Part shown: positions 42,813-50,886 of the stretch, piece by piece | How positions within the stretch are numbered: position 1 is the first letter of the stretch | How the letters are laid out: each line of letters opens with the position of its first letter | Assembly (NCBI GenBank): GCA_934130285.1 | Contig: CAKOXT010000001.1 | Span: forward strand, 496,001-560,000 | Source of the DNA: an uncultured Clostridia bacterium | GTDB lineage: Bacteria; Bacillota; Clostridia; TANB77; CAG-508 | Reading direction: 5' to 3' | Length of the DNA stretch: 64,000 bases | Program-made: the position numbers and the translations under genes | Notes under the pieces: model-generated | Database searches by the model: none | Told to the model about the DNA's origin: nothing | Seen by the model: only the letters and a program-made list of their open reading frames with translations

Positions 42813-44417
42813 TTAGTAATTTTTTCTATACCATTTTTCAATATAGTTAAAGATATTATATGCCGTTGGCTTTAAATTTCCAGTTAAATTTGTATTATAT
42901 ACTAGCAGATTTTTCTTTCTGGCTATACTCATAAATGGTTTTTCATCATTGTATATTTCTATTATTCTTTTGTAATCTTCTTTCATTTTATTTGTGTCAT
43001 CTGTGTTATCTGCTTCATTTAATAATTGATTTATTTCATCATTATTATAATTTGATATATTGCCATTTCCTAAATAAGTATTAATATTTGGCGTTTGAGA
43101 TGAAGTTACATTCATTAAAATTGCATCATATCCAGTTCTTGAATTTATCAAATTATAATAATTATCTGTTGATACTTTTTTTATTGTTACTTTAATTCCT
43201 GCATTAGCCCATTGTTGTCTTAAGTTTTCTGCAACTGCTTCATTCATTGCATTATCTCCATTAATTGTTAAAGTAAATGATAAAGTAACATATCTCTTTC
43301 CATTTAATTTCTGCCATGAATTATTTCTATATGTCCAGCCATCTGCATTCAAAAGACTTGATGCAGCTTCTGAATTATATCCATTATCAATCAAATCATT
43401 TGTATATAGAAAATAACCATAGTCTAATGGATAATCTGCAACTCTATATCCATTCCCATAACTACTAGCTATAGCATTATTTTTATCGACATAATAAGAA
43501 AGTGCTTTTCTAACATTTGCGCTTGCTAAGTATCCATTGTTTGAATTAAATGCTACATAGTCATATTCTCTACTATCAAATTCTATAGAAGCGAATCCGA
43601 TTGTTCCTATATATTGATTTACACTGCTTTGAGATGTATTTATACAATCTACATTTCCATTTTTGAAGTCATTGTATACTTCTCCCATTGTTTGATATAT
43701 ATTTATGTTTATTTTTTCAAGTACACTATTTTTTTCAGTGTTCCAATACTCTGTATTTTTTTCTAGACTTATGACTTTTTCATCATATGATGTAATTTTA
43801 AATCTTCCTGTTCCTATTGGTATATTAGTTCTATCAGAATTAGTAAAATCTATGTCTTTATAATATTCTGATGACATCATAGGAAAAGTTAAATTATATT
43901 CAAAAAATGGTTCATTTTGATCTAAAGTTAATTTAACCGTATGATCATCTATTACATCTACTGTAACAACATGTCTAACATTTGCTGAATAAATTGAATC
44001 AATATTTCTTAATAATCCAATTGTGTATTTTACATCATCTGCTTTAAAATCACTTCCATCTGACCATTTTACATTTTCTCTTAATTTTATTACATATGTA
44101 ATATCATCTGTTTTAGAAATTTCTGTGGCTAAATCATATTCTAATGAATAATCTTCTTTCAAATTTACTAATGAATCAAATATTATTTTGCTTACTTCTT
44201 GAACGTGTTTATTCTTACTTAATATTGGATTTATTGTATCTAATTGTGAAATCGCTAACCTTAATTCTTTTACTACATCTTCGTTTTCTTCTGTTTCTTG
44301 TGCTACATTTTTATCCTCAGGTGTAGACTTATCTTTTTTGTATATTGAATATGTCACAATAGCCAATATAATTATTACTATTATAAATATATATTTAAAT
44401 ATATTACTTTTTTTCAT
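42813..44417 (-). CDS. family 5 extracellular solute-binding protein, membrane-anchored
   Basis: A 534-residue substrate-binding protein of the peptide/nickel ABC transporter type (SBP_bac_5). The start is ATG 44417 behind AGAGGTGG. Seen: the N-terminal KELRLAISQLDTINPILS, the family stretch YVIKLRENVKWSDGSDFKADDVKYTI, and the C-terminal NLTGNLKPTAYNIFNYIEKWYRKN. An N-terminal membrane span (residues 9-26) is followed by a charged linker; there is no lipobox cysteine, so it is probably held by the uncleaved span. No permease or ATPase genes are adjacent. It may share a transporter encoded elsewhere or act as a sensor. Confidence 0.88.
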   Translation of the reverse strand: MKKSNIFKYIFIIVIIILAIVTYSIYKKDKSTPEDKNVAQETEENEDVVKELRLAISQLDTINPILSKNKHVQEVSKIIFDSLVNLKEDYSLEYDLATEISKTDDITYVIKLRENVKWSDGSDFKADDVKYTIGLLRNIDSIYSANVRHVVTVDVIDDHTVKLTLDQNEPFFEYNLTFPMMSSEYYKDIDFTNSDRTNIPIGTGRFKITSYDEKVISLEKNTEYWNTEKNSVLEKININIYQTMGEVYNDFKNGNVDCINTSQSSVNQYIGTIGFASIEFDSREYDYVAFNSNNGYLASANVRKALSYYVDKNNAIASSYGNGYRVADYPLDYGYFLYTNDLIDNGYNSEAASSLLNADGWTYRNNSWQKLNGKRYVTLSFTLTINGDNAMNEAVAENLRQQWANAGIKVTIKKVSTDNYYNLINSRTGYDAILMNVTSSQTPNINTYLGNGNISNYNNDEINQLLNEADNTDDTNKMKEDYKRIIEIYNDEKPFMSIARKKNLLVYNTNLTGNLKPTAYNIFNYIEKWYRKNY

Positions 44418-44551
44418 CTTCCACCTCTTTTCAAATATTTTTCTGCACATGATTAATATATACTATTTTAATTTTTCTTTCAAGAATTAATAATTATTTT
44501 TACTTTATATATGTAACAAAAAATTTGAAAAACTTTTCTATTAGAACAATA

Positions 44552-44690
44552 GTGGGCTGATTAAATTTTTCTATATTTTAAATTATAGAGTTCGGCCCAC
44601 ATTTAATTGTTTGTGTGCGAAATTTGCTATGCAAATTTCTGTGCAAAGTATTTATATTATAGAAAGTTCAGAGAACTTTCCTATAATATA
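44552..44690. repeat. array of three adjacent hairpins
   Basis: This fills most of the 308-bp gene-free region 44418-44725. Hairpin 1: 44552-44560 with 44592-44600 (GTGGGCTGA / TCGGCCCAC, one G-U). Hairpin 2: perfect 9 bp at 44619-44627 with 44631-44639. Hairpin 3: about 17 bp at 44653-44669 with 44673-44690. The spoVS terminator follows directly. No reading frame is seen. Part of hairpin 2's flank (TTCTGTGCAAA) recurs at 60347-60357. Confidence 0.7.
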
Positions 44691-44692
44691 TA

Positions 44693-44720
44693 TAAAAAAA
44701 GGACTACTCTAAGTAGCCCT
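44693..44720 (-). terminator. spoVS terminator
   Basis: Nine-bp stem (44720-44712 with 44708-44700, one G-U) followed by a run of T on the minus strand. Confidence 0.85.
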
Positions 44721-44725
44721 ATTAT

Positions 44726-44989
44726 TTATTTTCTTGATTCTATTATAAGCTTTATTCCTGTTCTGTCTTCACCTTCGACCTGAACTTCTGCAAAAGCTGG
44801 TATGCATATTAAGTCAACTCCAGATGGTGCCACGAAGCCTCTTGCGATGGCCACCGCCTTAATTGCTTGATTTAAAGCTCCTGCTCCTATTGCTTGCATT
44901 TCTGCCTTTGTAGTTTCCTTTACTAACCCTGCAATTGCACCTGCAACTGAATTTGGATTTGATTTTGATGAAATTTTTAAAACTTCCAT
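44726..44989 (-). CDS. spoVS: stage V sporulation protein S
   Basis: An 87-residue Alba-like protein acting in spore coat and cortex stages. The sequence (MEVLKISSKSNPNSVAGAIAG..., AIGAGALNQAIKAVAIARGFVAPSG) is nearly universal for SpoVS. The start is ATG 44989 behind TAGGAGGC; an upstream in-frame ATG at 45028 is not supported by a ribosome site. Its conserved neighbour ymdB lies upstream. Confidence 0.96.
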   Translation of the reverse strand: MEVLKISSKSNPNSVAGAIAGLVKETTKAEMQAIGAGALNQAIKAVAIARGFVAPSGVDLICIPAFAEVQVEGEDRTGIKLIIESRK

Positions 44990-45033
44990 TTTTTTGCCTC
45001 CTATTTTTTTAATTTGTAACATTGACATATTCT

Positions 45034-45062
45034 TTTATATAATATAGATATTCACTTGTCTA
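45034..45062 (-). promoter_or_regulatory. candidate spoVS promoter
   Basis: Minus strand TAGACA (45062-45057), 17-nt spacer, TATAAA (45039-45034). An overlapping AAAGAATAT could serve as a SigH-type -10, the sigma used for spoVS in Bacillus, but its -35 fits poorly. Confidence 0.5.
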
Positions 45063-45119
45063 TATATTTATGGCAAAAAATGGTAGAATCGTACGACCGT
45101 TTCCTTGGTTTTTCGACAC

Positions 45120-45893
45120 TTAGTCGATTTTTACTCTTTTAATATTCGTAACTCGACATGTTTCGTCATCTATTTCAAATATGCATCCATTTAATTTTGC
45201 ATCATTCTCCGCAATTTTATATCTTTCTGGTAATGATGTTAAAAATCTTTTTATAGAAGCATCTTTATTCATTCCAATTACTGATTCTTTTGGACCTGTC
45301 ATTCCAATGTCTGTTATATATCCTGTTCCATTTTTCATTATCATTTCATCTGCTGTTTGTACATGAGTATGTGTTCCATATACTATGGTAACTTTTCCAT
45401 CTAAGAAATATGCTAAAGCTAATTTTTCAGCAGTTGCTTCTGCATGAAAATCTATTACTATCATATCTACATGATTTTTTATCTTTTCTATAATATCTTC
45501 TGCTACTGTAAACGGATTTTCACTTAACACATTCATAGTTACTCTTCCAATTAAATTTATAACTGCTATTTTTTTATCTTTGCAATGGAAAATTTGATAT
45601 CCTTTTCCTGGATTATTTCTAGAATAATTTGCTGGTCTTATTAACTTTGGATTATCTATAAAATTAAATATATCTTTTTTAGCCCATGTATGGTTTCCCA
45701 TTGTTACACAATCTACTTTTAAATCTAATAGTGTTTTAAATGCTTTTTCAGTTATTCCCATTCCTTCTGCCACATTTTCAGCATTTACTATGCAAAAATC
45801 TATATTTTCTTTTTCTTTTATTGCTTTATATTCTTTTTCGAATTTTTTCAATCCGACAGTTCCTACTAAATCACCTACTGCAAGAATTTTCAT
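45120..45893 (-). CDS. ymdB: YmdB-family metallophosphoesterase
   Basis: A 257-residue TIGR00282-type phosphoesterase. Metal-binding motifs: AVGDLVGTVG, VNAENVAEGMGIT, MGNHTWAKKDI, DFHAEATAEK and YGTHTHVQTAD. YmdB of Bacillus hydrolyses 2',3'-cyclic nucleotides and influences sporulation versus biofilm choice. The start is ATG 45893 (AAAGG spaced 9 nt); an ATG 9 nt upstream overlaps the ribosome site. In Firmicutes it is usually in an rny-ymdB-spoVS group; here rny is absent. Confidence 0.93.
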   Translation of the reverse strand: MKILAVGDLVGTVGLKKFEKEYKAIKEKENIDFCIVNAENVAEGMGITEKAFKTLLDLKVDCVTMGNHTWAKKDIFNFIDNPKLIRPANYSRNNPGKGYQIFHCKDKKIAVINLIGRVTMNVLSENPFTVAEDIIEKIKNHVDMIVIDFHAEATAEKLALAYFLDGKVTIVYGTHTHVQTADEMIMKNGTGYITDIGMTGPKESVIGMNKDASIKRFLTSLPERYKIAENDAKLNGCIFEIDDETCRVTNIKRVKID

Positions 45894-45938
45894 TTTTATC
45901 ATCCTTTCTCTTTTGACTTTTTTTCTTTATAGATAATA

Positions 45939-46823
45939 CTATATATTTGCTATATCTTCAAGTCTAGTTACTAAAAATGCTCCGTCTTTGATTAGCTGGT
46001 TGGTTCCTTCAGACTGTTTATACGTTATATTTCCTGGTATAGCGTAAACATCTTTTCCTTGTTCCATAGCTAAATTTGCTGTTATTATACTTCCACTTTT
46101 TATACTTGCTTCTGTAATTAATACTTTATCAGATATTCCACTAATTATTCTGTTTCTCATTGGGAAATTTTCAGGTACTGGCTTTGTATATAGTGAATAT
46201 TCAGATATTATTATCCCAGCTGTATCTAAAATTTTATTATATAGTTTTTTATTTTCTTCTGGATATATATATTCTATTCCTGAACCTAGCACTGCTATTG
46301 TTGTACCTTTTGCTAATATTGTTCCTATATGTGCATAGCTATCTATTCCTTTTGCCATTCCACTTACAATTGTAAAATCTTTTTTGGCTAATAGATAGCT
46401 AAATTTTTGAGTTATCATTTTACCATATTCACTGCAATTTCTCGAACCTACAATTGCTATTTTTTCTTTATTATTTAAATTTTCAATATTGCCTTTTGCA
46501 TATAAAACCAATGGCCTATTGTAGATATTTTTCAAAGATAGTGGATATTCATTATTTTCAACAGTTATACATTTTATTTTTCTTTTTTCAGATTCATAAA
46601 AAATCTTTTCAGCTTGTTTTTTCTTTTCTTTATCTAATATTTTTTGAATTGTATCATTTGAATCTGTAAATTTTCTTAAATAACTTTCATCAGAATTAAA
46701 TATTATTTTTGGGTGTTTGAATATTTCATATAAGATATTTTTTTGATTTGGCGTAAAATTTAAAATTGAGAGCCAAATCCAATAAATACTATTTTCCATA
46801 ATATTATTTGATTTTGCCCCCAA
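45939..46823 (-). CDS. dprA: DNA-processing protein DprA
   Basis: DprA loads RecA onto incoming single-stranded DNA during transformation. About 294 residues, without the C-terminal winged helix, as in Bacillus. The Rossmann-like core is complete: IAIVGSRNCSEYGK, SGMAKGIDSYAHIGTI, AVLGSGIEYIYPEENK, and SEYSLYTKPVPENFPMRNRIISG. The 5' end is uncertain: a TTG at 46823 or the ATG at 46799. folD ends 10 nt upstream. Confidence 0.9.
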   Translation of the reverse strand: MGAKSNNIMENSIYWIWLSILNFTPNQKNILYEIFKHPKIIFNSDESYLRKFTDSNDTIQKILDKEKKKQAEKIFYESEKRKIKCITVENNEYPLSLKNIYNRPLVLYAKGNIENLNNKEKIAIVGSRNCSEYGKMITQKFSYLLAKKDFTIVSGMAKGIDSYAHIGTILAKGTTIAVLGSGIEYIYPEENKKLYNKILDTAGIIISEYSLYTKPVPENFPMRNRIISGISDKVLITEASIKSGSIITANLAMEQGKDVYAIPGNITYKQSEGTNQLIKDGAFLVTRLEDIANI

Positions 46824-46832
46824 TTAATCTCA

Positions 46833-47681
46833 TTATTTCTTTGCTTGATTTTTGCTTGCCTTTACTACGTTATTCATTAACATAGCAATCGTCATAGGTC
46901 CAACTCCTCCCGGAACTGGAGTTATGTAGCTGGCTTTTTTACTTACATTTTCGAAATCTACATCCCCTTTAAGTTTGCCTTCTGCTGTTCTATTTATTCC
47001 AACATCTATTACTACTGCACCATCTTTTACCATATCTGCTGTTACAAATTCTGGTCTACCTATTGCTGATACTAGAATATCCGCGTTTTTTGTAATTTCA
47101 GGTAAGTTTCTTGTTCTTGAATGACAAATAGTTACAGTTGCATTTTTATTTAACAAACATTGGCTCATTGGTTTTCCAACGATATTACTTCTTCCGATTA
47201 CTACTGCATTTTTTCCTTCTAAATCTATGTTGTACTCTTCAAACATTTTCATTACACCATATGGTGTACATGATACAAATGTATCTTGCCCTAATACAAG
47301 TTTTCCAACATTTACTGGATGAAACCCATCTACGTCTTTTTCTGGTGATATTTTTCTAAATGCCTCATTTATATCTAATCCATCTGGTATTGGACTTTGT
47401 AGTAGGATTCCATTTATTTCTTTATTGTTATTTAGTTTTTCAATTACATCTAATAATTCTTCTTGTTTTGTTGTATCAGGTAATAGATATTCTTCAAATT
47501 CTATTCCTACATCATTACATGCTTTACTTTTGTTACGCACATAAATTTGTGATGCACTATTATCTCCTACCATTATAACTGCTAATTTAGGTTGAATTCC
47601 TTCTTTTTTCAAATCTTCAACTTCATACTTAAGTTTCTCTCTAGTTTTTTTAGCTAATTGTTTTCCATCTATTATTTCCAT
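46833..47681 (-). CDS. folD: FolD: methylenetetrahydrofolate dehydrogenase / cyclohydrolase
   Basis: A 282-residue bifunctional one-carbon enzyme interconverting methylene-, methenyl- and formyl-THF. Active-site YVRNKSKACNDVGI, ILLQSPIPDGLD, the folate-binding PEKDVDGFHPVNVG, the Rossmann VIGRSNIVGKPMSQ and the terminal PVPGGVGPMTIAML are present. It lies between uppP and dprA. Confidence 0.96.
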   Translation of the reverse strand: MEIIDGKQLAKKTREKLKYEVEDLKKEGIQPKLAVIMVGDNSASQIYVRNKSKACNDVGIEFEEYLLPDTTKQEELLDVIEKLNNNKEINGILLQSPIPDGLDINEAFRKISPEKDVDGFHPVNVGKLVLGQDTFVSCTPYGVMKMFEEYNIDLEGKNAVVIGRSNIVGKPMSQCLLNKNATVTICHSRTRNLPEITKNADILVSAIGRPEFVTADMVKDGAVVIDVGINRTAEGKLKGDVDFENVSKKASYITPVPGGVGPMTIAMLMNNVVKASKNQAKK

Positions 47682-47712
47682 TTTTGACTCCTATGTACAT
47701 ATCTTTTTAGTC

Positions 47713-48510
47713 TTAGTGCATCATTCTTGCAAAAAATACTCCATATACAACTAATCCTAAAATTACTCTATATATTGCAAATACTTTAAAGCTTCTCTTT
47801 TTAATAAATTCCATTAAGAATTTTATTACTGCAAGACCTACTAAAAAGCTTGATAATACTCCTGCAAAAAACGCAATTGAAAATTCAAAATCAAATATTT
47901 TCAAAACTGTTGCTGCAAATACTATTGGCGTTGATAATAAAAATGTATATTTGGCTACACTTTCTCTATCAACTTTCAAAGCTCTACCAACTGTTATTGT
48001 TGCTCCAGATCTTGATACACCTGGAATAAATGCTAAAACTTGTGAAATTCCTATTAAAAATGCTTGTTTAAATGTCATTTTTTCATAAGTTATTTCTGAT
48101 TTTGATTTTTTATCAATAACATATAATAAGATACCCATTACTATTAATGCTGTTGCAATTATTAATGGTTGCTTTAGATAACTTTCTAAATAACGTTCAA
48201 ATAATAATCCTATTATTCCTGCTGGTATTGTTGCTGCAACAATATACCAAAATATTCTTCCTTCTGTTGAATCTTCTTTTTTAAAAACTTTGTTGAATCC
48301 TCCTTTTATAAGATTTATCCAATCTTTGAAAAAGAAGATGCAAATTGCAAGTAATGTTCCAAAATGTAATGCTATATCAAATGAATCAGATATTTTCCAA
48401 TTGAAAAAGAATTCTGACAATAAATATAAATGTGCTGAACTAGATACAGGTAATAATTCTGTCAATCCTTGAACTATACCTAATATAACTGCTTCTGCTA
48501 TTTCTACCAT
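47713..48510 (-). CDS. uppP: undecaprenyl-diphosphatase UppP
   Basis: A 265-residue membrane phosphatase that recycles undecaprenyl-PP to the monophosphate for peptidoglycan synthesis. Signature motifs: VQGLTELLPVSSSAHL and PGVSRSGATI, with about eight membrane spans. BacA-type length is normal. Confidence 0.95.
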   Translation of the reverse strand: MVEIAEAVILGIVQGLTELLPVSSSAHLYLLSEFFFNWKISDSFDIALHFGTLLAICIFFFKDWINLIKGGFNKVFKKEDSTEGRIFWYIVAATIPAGIIGLLFERYLESYLKQPLIIATALIVMGILLYVIDKKSKSEITYEKMTFKQAFLIGISQVLAFIPGVSRSGATITVGRALKVDRESVAKYTFLLSTPIVFAATVLKIFDFEFSIAFFAGVLSSFLVGLAVIKFLMEFIKKRSFKVFAIYRVILGLVVYGVFFARMMH

Positions 48511-48533
48511 TTTTCTGTTTTCTCCTTTGTTAA

Positions 48534-49409
48534 TTAAATTTCTTTTAATATATGATATAAAGTTTCTTTTATAAATTCAGCTGATGTTATTGGCGCAACT
48601 CTTCCTGGTAATGAAAGAGCCCAAATTAATTTTAATCCTAATAATCTAGCTGCTTTTCTATCAACTCCACCAGGGTTTGATGATAAATCAATTATCGTAC
48701 ATTCTTTCTTTACATTTCTTAATCTATTTTCATCTAAAATTTGAAATGGAATTGTATTTATAATAATATCATAATTCTCAAGTTCTCCATCTAGTTCACT
48801 TAGATGAATAGGATTATATCCATATGCTTTTATCCATGCTATATCTGAATTTTTTCTTGCTTCACATGATACTTTTGCTCCAATTCCATCTAGCATTTTG
48901 GCTAAAACTTTTCCAACTCTACCAAATCCCATTATAAGAATATTGCTTCCATGAATTGTTCTTTGAGTATTTTCCATTGCAATTTGTATTGTTCCTTCGG
49001 CTGTAGCTATTGTATTTAATACAACTAATTCTTCTCTTTTTAATAAATCAATGTAATTTATATTTCCTTCTTGTAAACTTTGAATCGTCTTATCTGATAG
49101 TTTTCCAGCTAAGAACATTTTATTTTTGTTGGACATTTCTGTTATAAGTTCTTCTATTGATATTTTCTCTTCTGAAAAAGGTGCACTCAAATTTACTGAA
49201 TCGTTTGTCATAGGAACCGGTCCTATAATTATTTCTGAGCTTCCTACTAACTCAGCAATGCTTGCGCATTTTTTCACATTTTCTCTTTCTACTAATTCTT
49301 CTGCGTTTTCTAGTCCATATGTATATACTAAAAAATCATCTTTTGCCAACAAGTTAATCAAATTGACTAATCTTAAGTCTCCCCCAATAATGGATACTGT
49401 TTTATACAT
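48534..49409 (-). CDS. spoVFA: dipicolinate synthase subunit A
   Basis: A 291-residue DpaA/SpoVFA protein that with DpaB makes dipicolinic acid in the mother cell. It has the N-terminal SIIGGDLRLVNLINLLAKD, a Rossmann loop MGFGRVGKVLAKML, and PGGVDRKAARLLGLKLIWALSLPGRVAPITSAE. The start is ATG 49409 behind AAAAGGAGAG. The partner spoVFB is not adjacent, unlike in Bacillus and most clostridia; uppP follows. Confidence 0.9.
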   Translation of the reverse strand: MYKTVSIIGGDLRLVNLINLLAKDDFLVYTYGLENAEELVERENVKKCASIAELVGSSEIIIGPVPMTNDSVNLSAPFSEEKISIEELITEMSNKNKMFLAGKLSDKTIQSLQEGNINYIDLLKREELVVLNTIATAEGTIQIAMENTQRTIHGSNILIMGFGRVGKVLAKMLDGIGAKVSCEARKNSDIAWIKAYGYNPIHLSELDGELENYDIIINTIPFQILDENRLRNVKKECTIIDLSSNPGGVDRKAARLLGLKLIWALSLPGRVAPITSAEFIKETLYHILKEI

Positions 49410-49428
49410 ACTTTCTCTCCTTTTCTTT

Positions 49429-50682
49429 TTAAATTTTTTCCTTTTGTATATCATTATTTTCTTTTGCTTGTTCATCTTTTTCTTTTTTTATTTCTTCTTG
49501 TTTAAATATTTCATCAACTTTTTGTACTACTCTATTTTTCATTTCATTTTCATTCATACCCTTTATCAAACCAACTGTCTCTTCTAAGTACTTCTGAATT
49601 TCTTCATCTCTTTTACTAGGTTTCTTTATTTCTCTTTCTTCCATTTTTACAGAAACAGTTAAATATTCTTTTATTGGTTCAAATATTTTTTCTTTAGCAA
49701 TTATGTTTAGGTATGATTCATCTATTTCTATTGCTTTGTTTGCAAATAATATTGCTTTATCTTTTTCTTCTTTTACCATATATATTTTTGCTAACTGATA
49801 ATATGCCTTAGCTTCTAATTCTTCTGACATTAAACATTCAGCAAAGTTTTTTTCTGCTTCATCTAAATCTTCTTCCATTAATGCTATTTGAGCTAAACTA
49901 TATTTTGCTCCATATAATTTGTGATTGATATCTGCGGCTTTTTCATAACATTCTTTTGCACTTGCAAAATCATTTAACCTTGTATATGCAATTCCTAAAC
50001 TATAATATAATTCAAAATCAACTGGTTTATATCTCAAAGCATCTTGATAAACACTAACAGCTTCTTTAAATCTTTCTTCCTCACATAGTAATTCACCTAA
50101 CAATAATGAAGCATCATAATATTCTGGTTTATTTTCCAAAAGATTTCCAAGCATTGTTATCGCTTCGTCTTTTCTTCCTAAATCTTTTAGTAATTCAGCA
50201 ATTCTATAATAAGAATCGTAATCTTTTTTATTTGAATCTACTGCTTTTACATATTCATCTATTGCTTTTCTAGTTCCGCCTTCTTTTTCATATATCTTAG
50301 CAAGCAAAATATGCCCTTTATATGTTTCCGGATATTTTTCCATAAGGTTTAATAATACTGTTTTAGCTGCTTTTCTATCTCCAAGTACTAACAAACATCT
50401 TGCCCATAATGTTGAAAGTATTTCCGAAAAATTTCTTCCAGAATACTCTATGGAAATTACTATTCCTGGTAAAATTATTGACATTACATACATCAATATT
50501 TTTGCAAATTCACTTGCAAAAATTCCGCCAACTAATAATTCTAAAAAGTTTAATGCAATTCCTATTGCTTCAATTACTAATATAAAAACATAATTTGTAT
50601 CATTTTTTCTTATTAACTTTGAAAAAATAATTATAAATAAAGAAAATGCTAATATATTAAATATGAATTTTTCAATTAACAT
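49429..50682 (-). CDS. membrane protein with TPR repeats
   Basis: A 417-residue protein. Two or three N-terminal membrane spans (residues 5-25, about 33-78) precede roughly seven tetratricopeptide repeats (from about residue 95 to 330), e.g. PETYKGHILLAKIYEKEGGTRKAIDEY and YYSLGIAYTRLNDFASAKECYEKA. The tail is charged and helical. TPRs are protein-docking scaffolds; partners unknown. It is divergent from rqcH and precedes spoVFA by 20 nt, so it probably leads that transcript. Confidence 0.8.
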   Translation of the reverse strand: MLIEKFIFNILAFSLFIIIFSKLIRKNDTNYVFILVIEAIGIALNFLELLVGGIFASEFAKILMYVMSIILPGIVISIEYSGRNFSEILSTLWARCLLVLGDRKAAKTVLLNLMEKYPETYKGHILLAKIYEKEGGTRKAIDEYVKAVDSNKKDYDSYYRIAELLKDLGRKDEAITMLGNLLENKPEYYDASLLLGELLCEEERFKEAVSVYQDALRYKPVDFELYYSLGIAYTRLNDFASAKECYEKAADINHKLYGAKYSLAQIALMEEDLDEAEKNFAECLMSEELEAKAYYQLAKIYMVKEEKDKAILFANKAIEIDESYLNIIAKEKIFEPIKEYLTVSVKMEEREIKKPSKRDEEIQKYLEETVGLIKGMNENEMKNRVVQKVDEIFKQEEIKKEKDEQAKENNDIQKEKI

Positions 50683-50782
50683 TTTTTTCTTTTCACCCCT
50701 ATAAACAACCTTTTATTTATCATAATGCAATTTGACAAATCACTTGAATTCTTCGTCTTTTTTCTGTTATACTTCGGTGTTT

Positions 50783-50811
50783 ATTATAACACATGACTTT
50801 TTCTAACACAA
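50783..50811 (-). promoter_or_regulatory. promoter of the TPR-spoVFA transcript
   Basis: Minus strand TTGTGT (50811-50806), 17-nt spacer, TATAAT (50788-50783) with an extended TGn element. Confidence 0.7.
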
Positions 50812-50833
50812 GTTATATTTTTAAAATAAAAGA

Positions 50834-50862
50834 TTGACTTTTTGCTCTTAAATTACTATATT
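50834..50862 (+). promoter_or_regulatory. rqcH promoter
   Basis: TTGACT (50834-50839), 17-nt spacer, TATATT (50857-50862), 25 nt before the rqcH ATG. Confidence 0.75.
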
Positions 50863-50886
50863 ATTACTTGTAGAAAGGAGCTTTTT

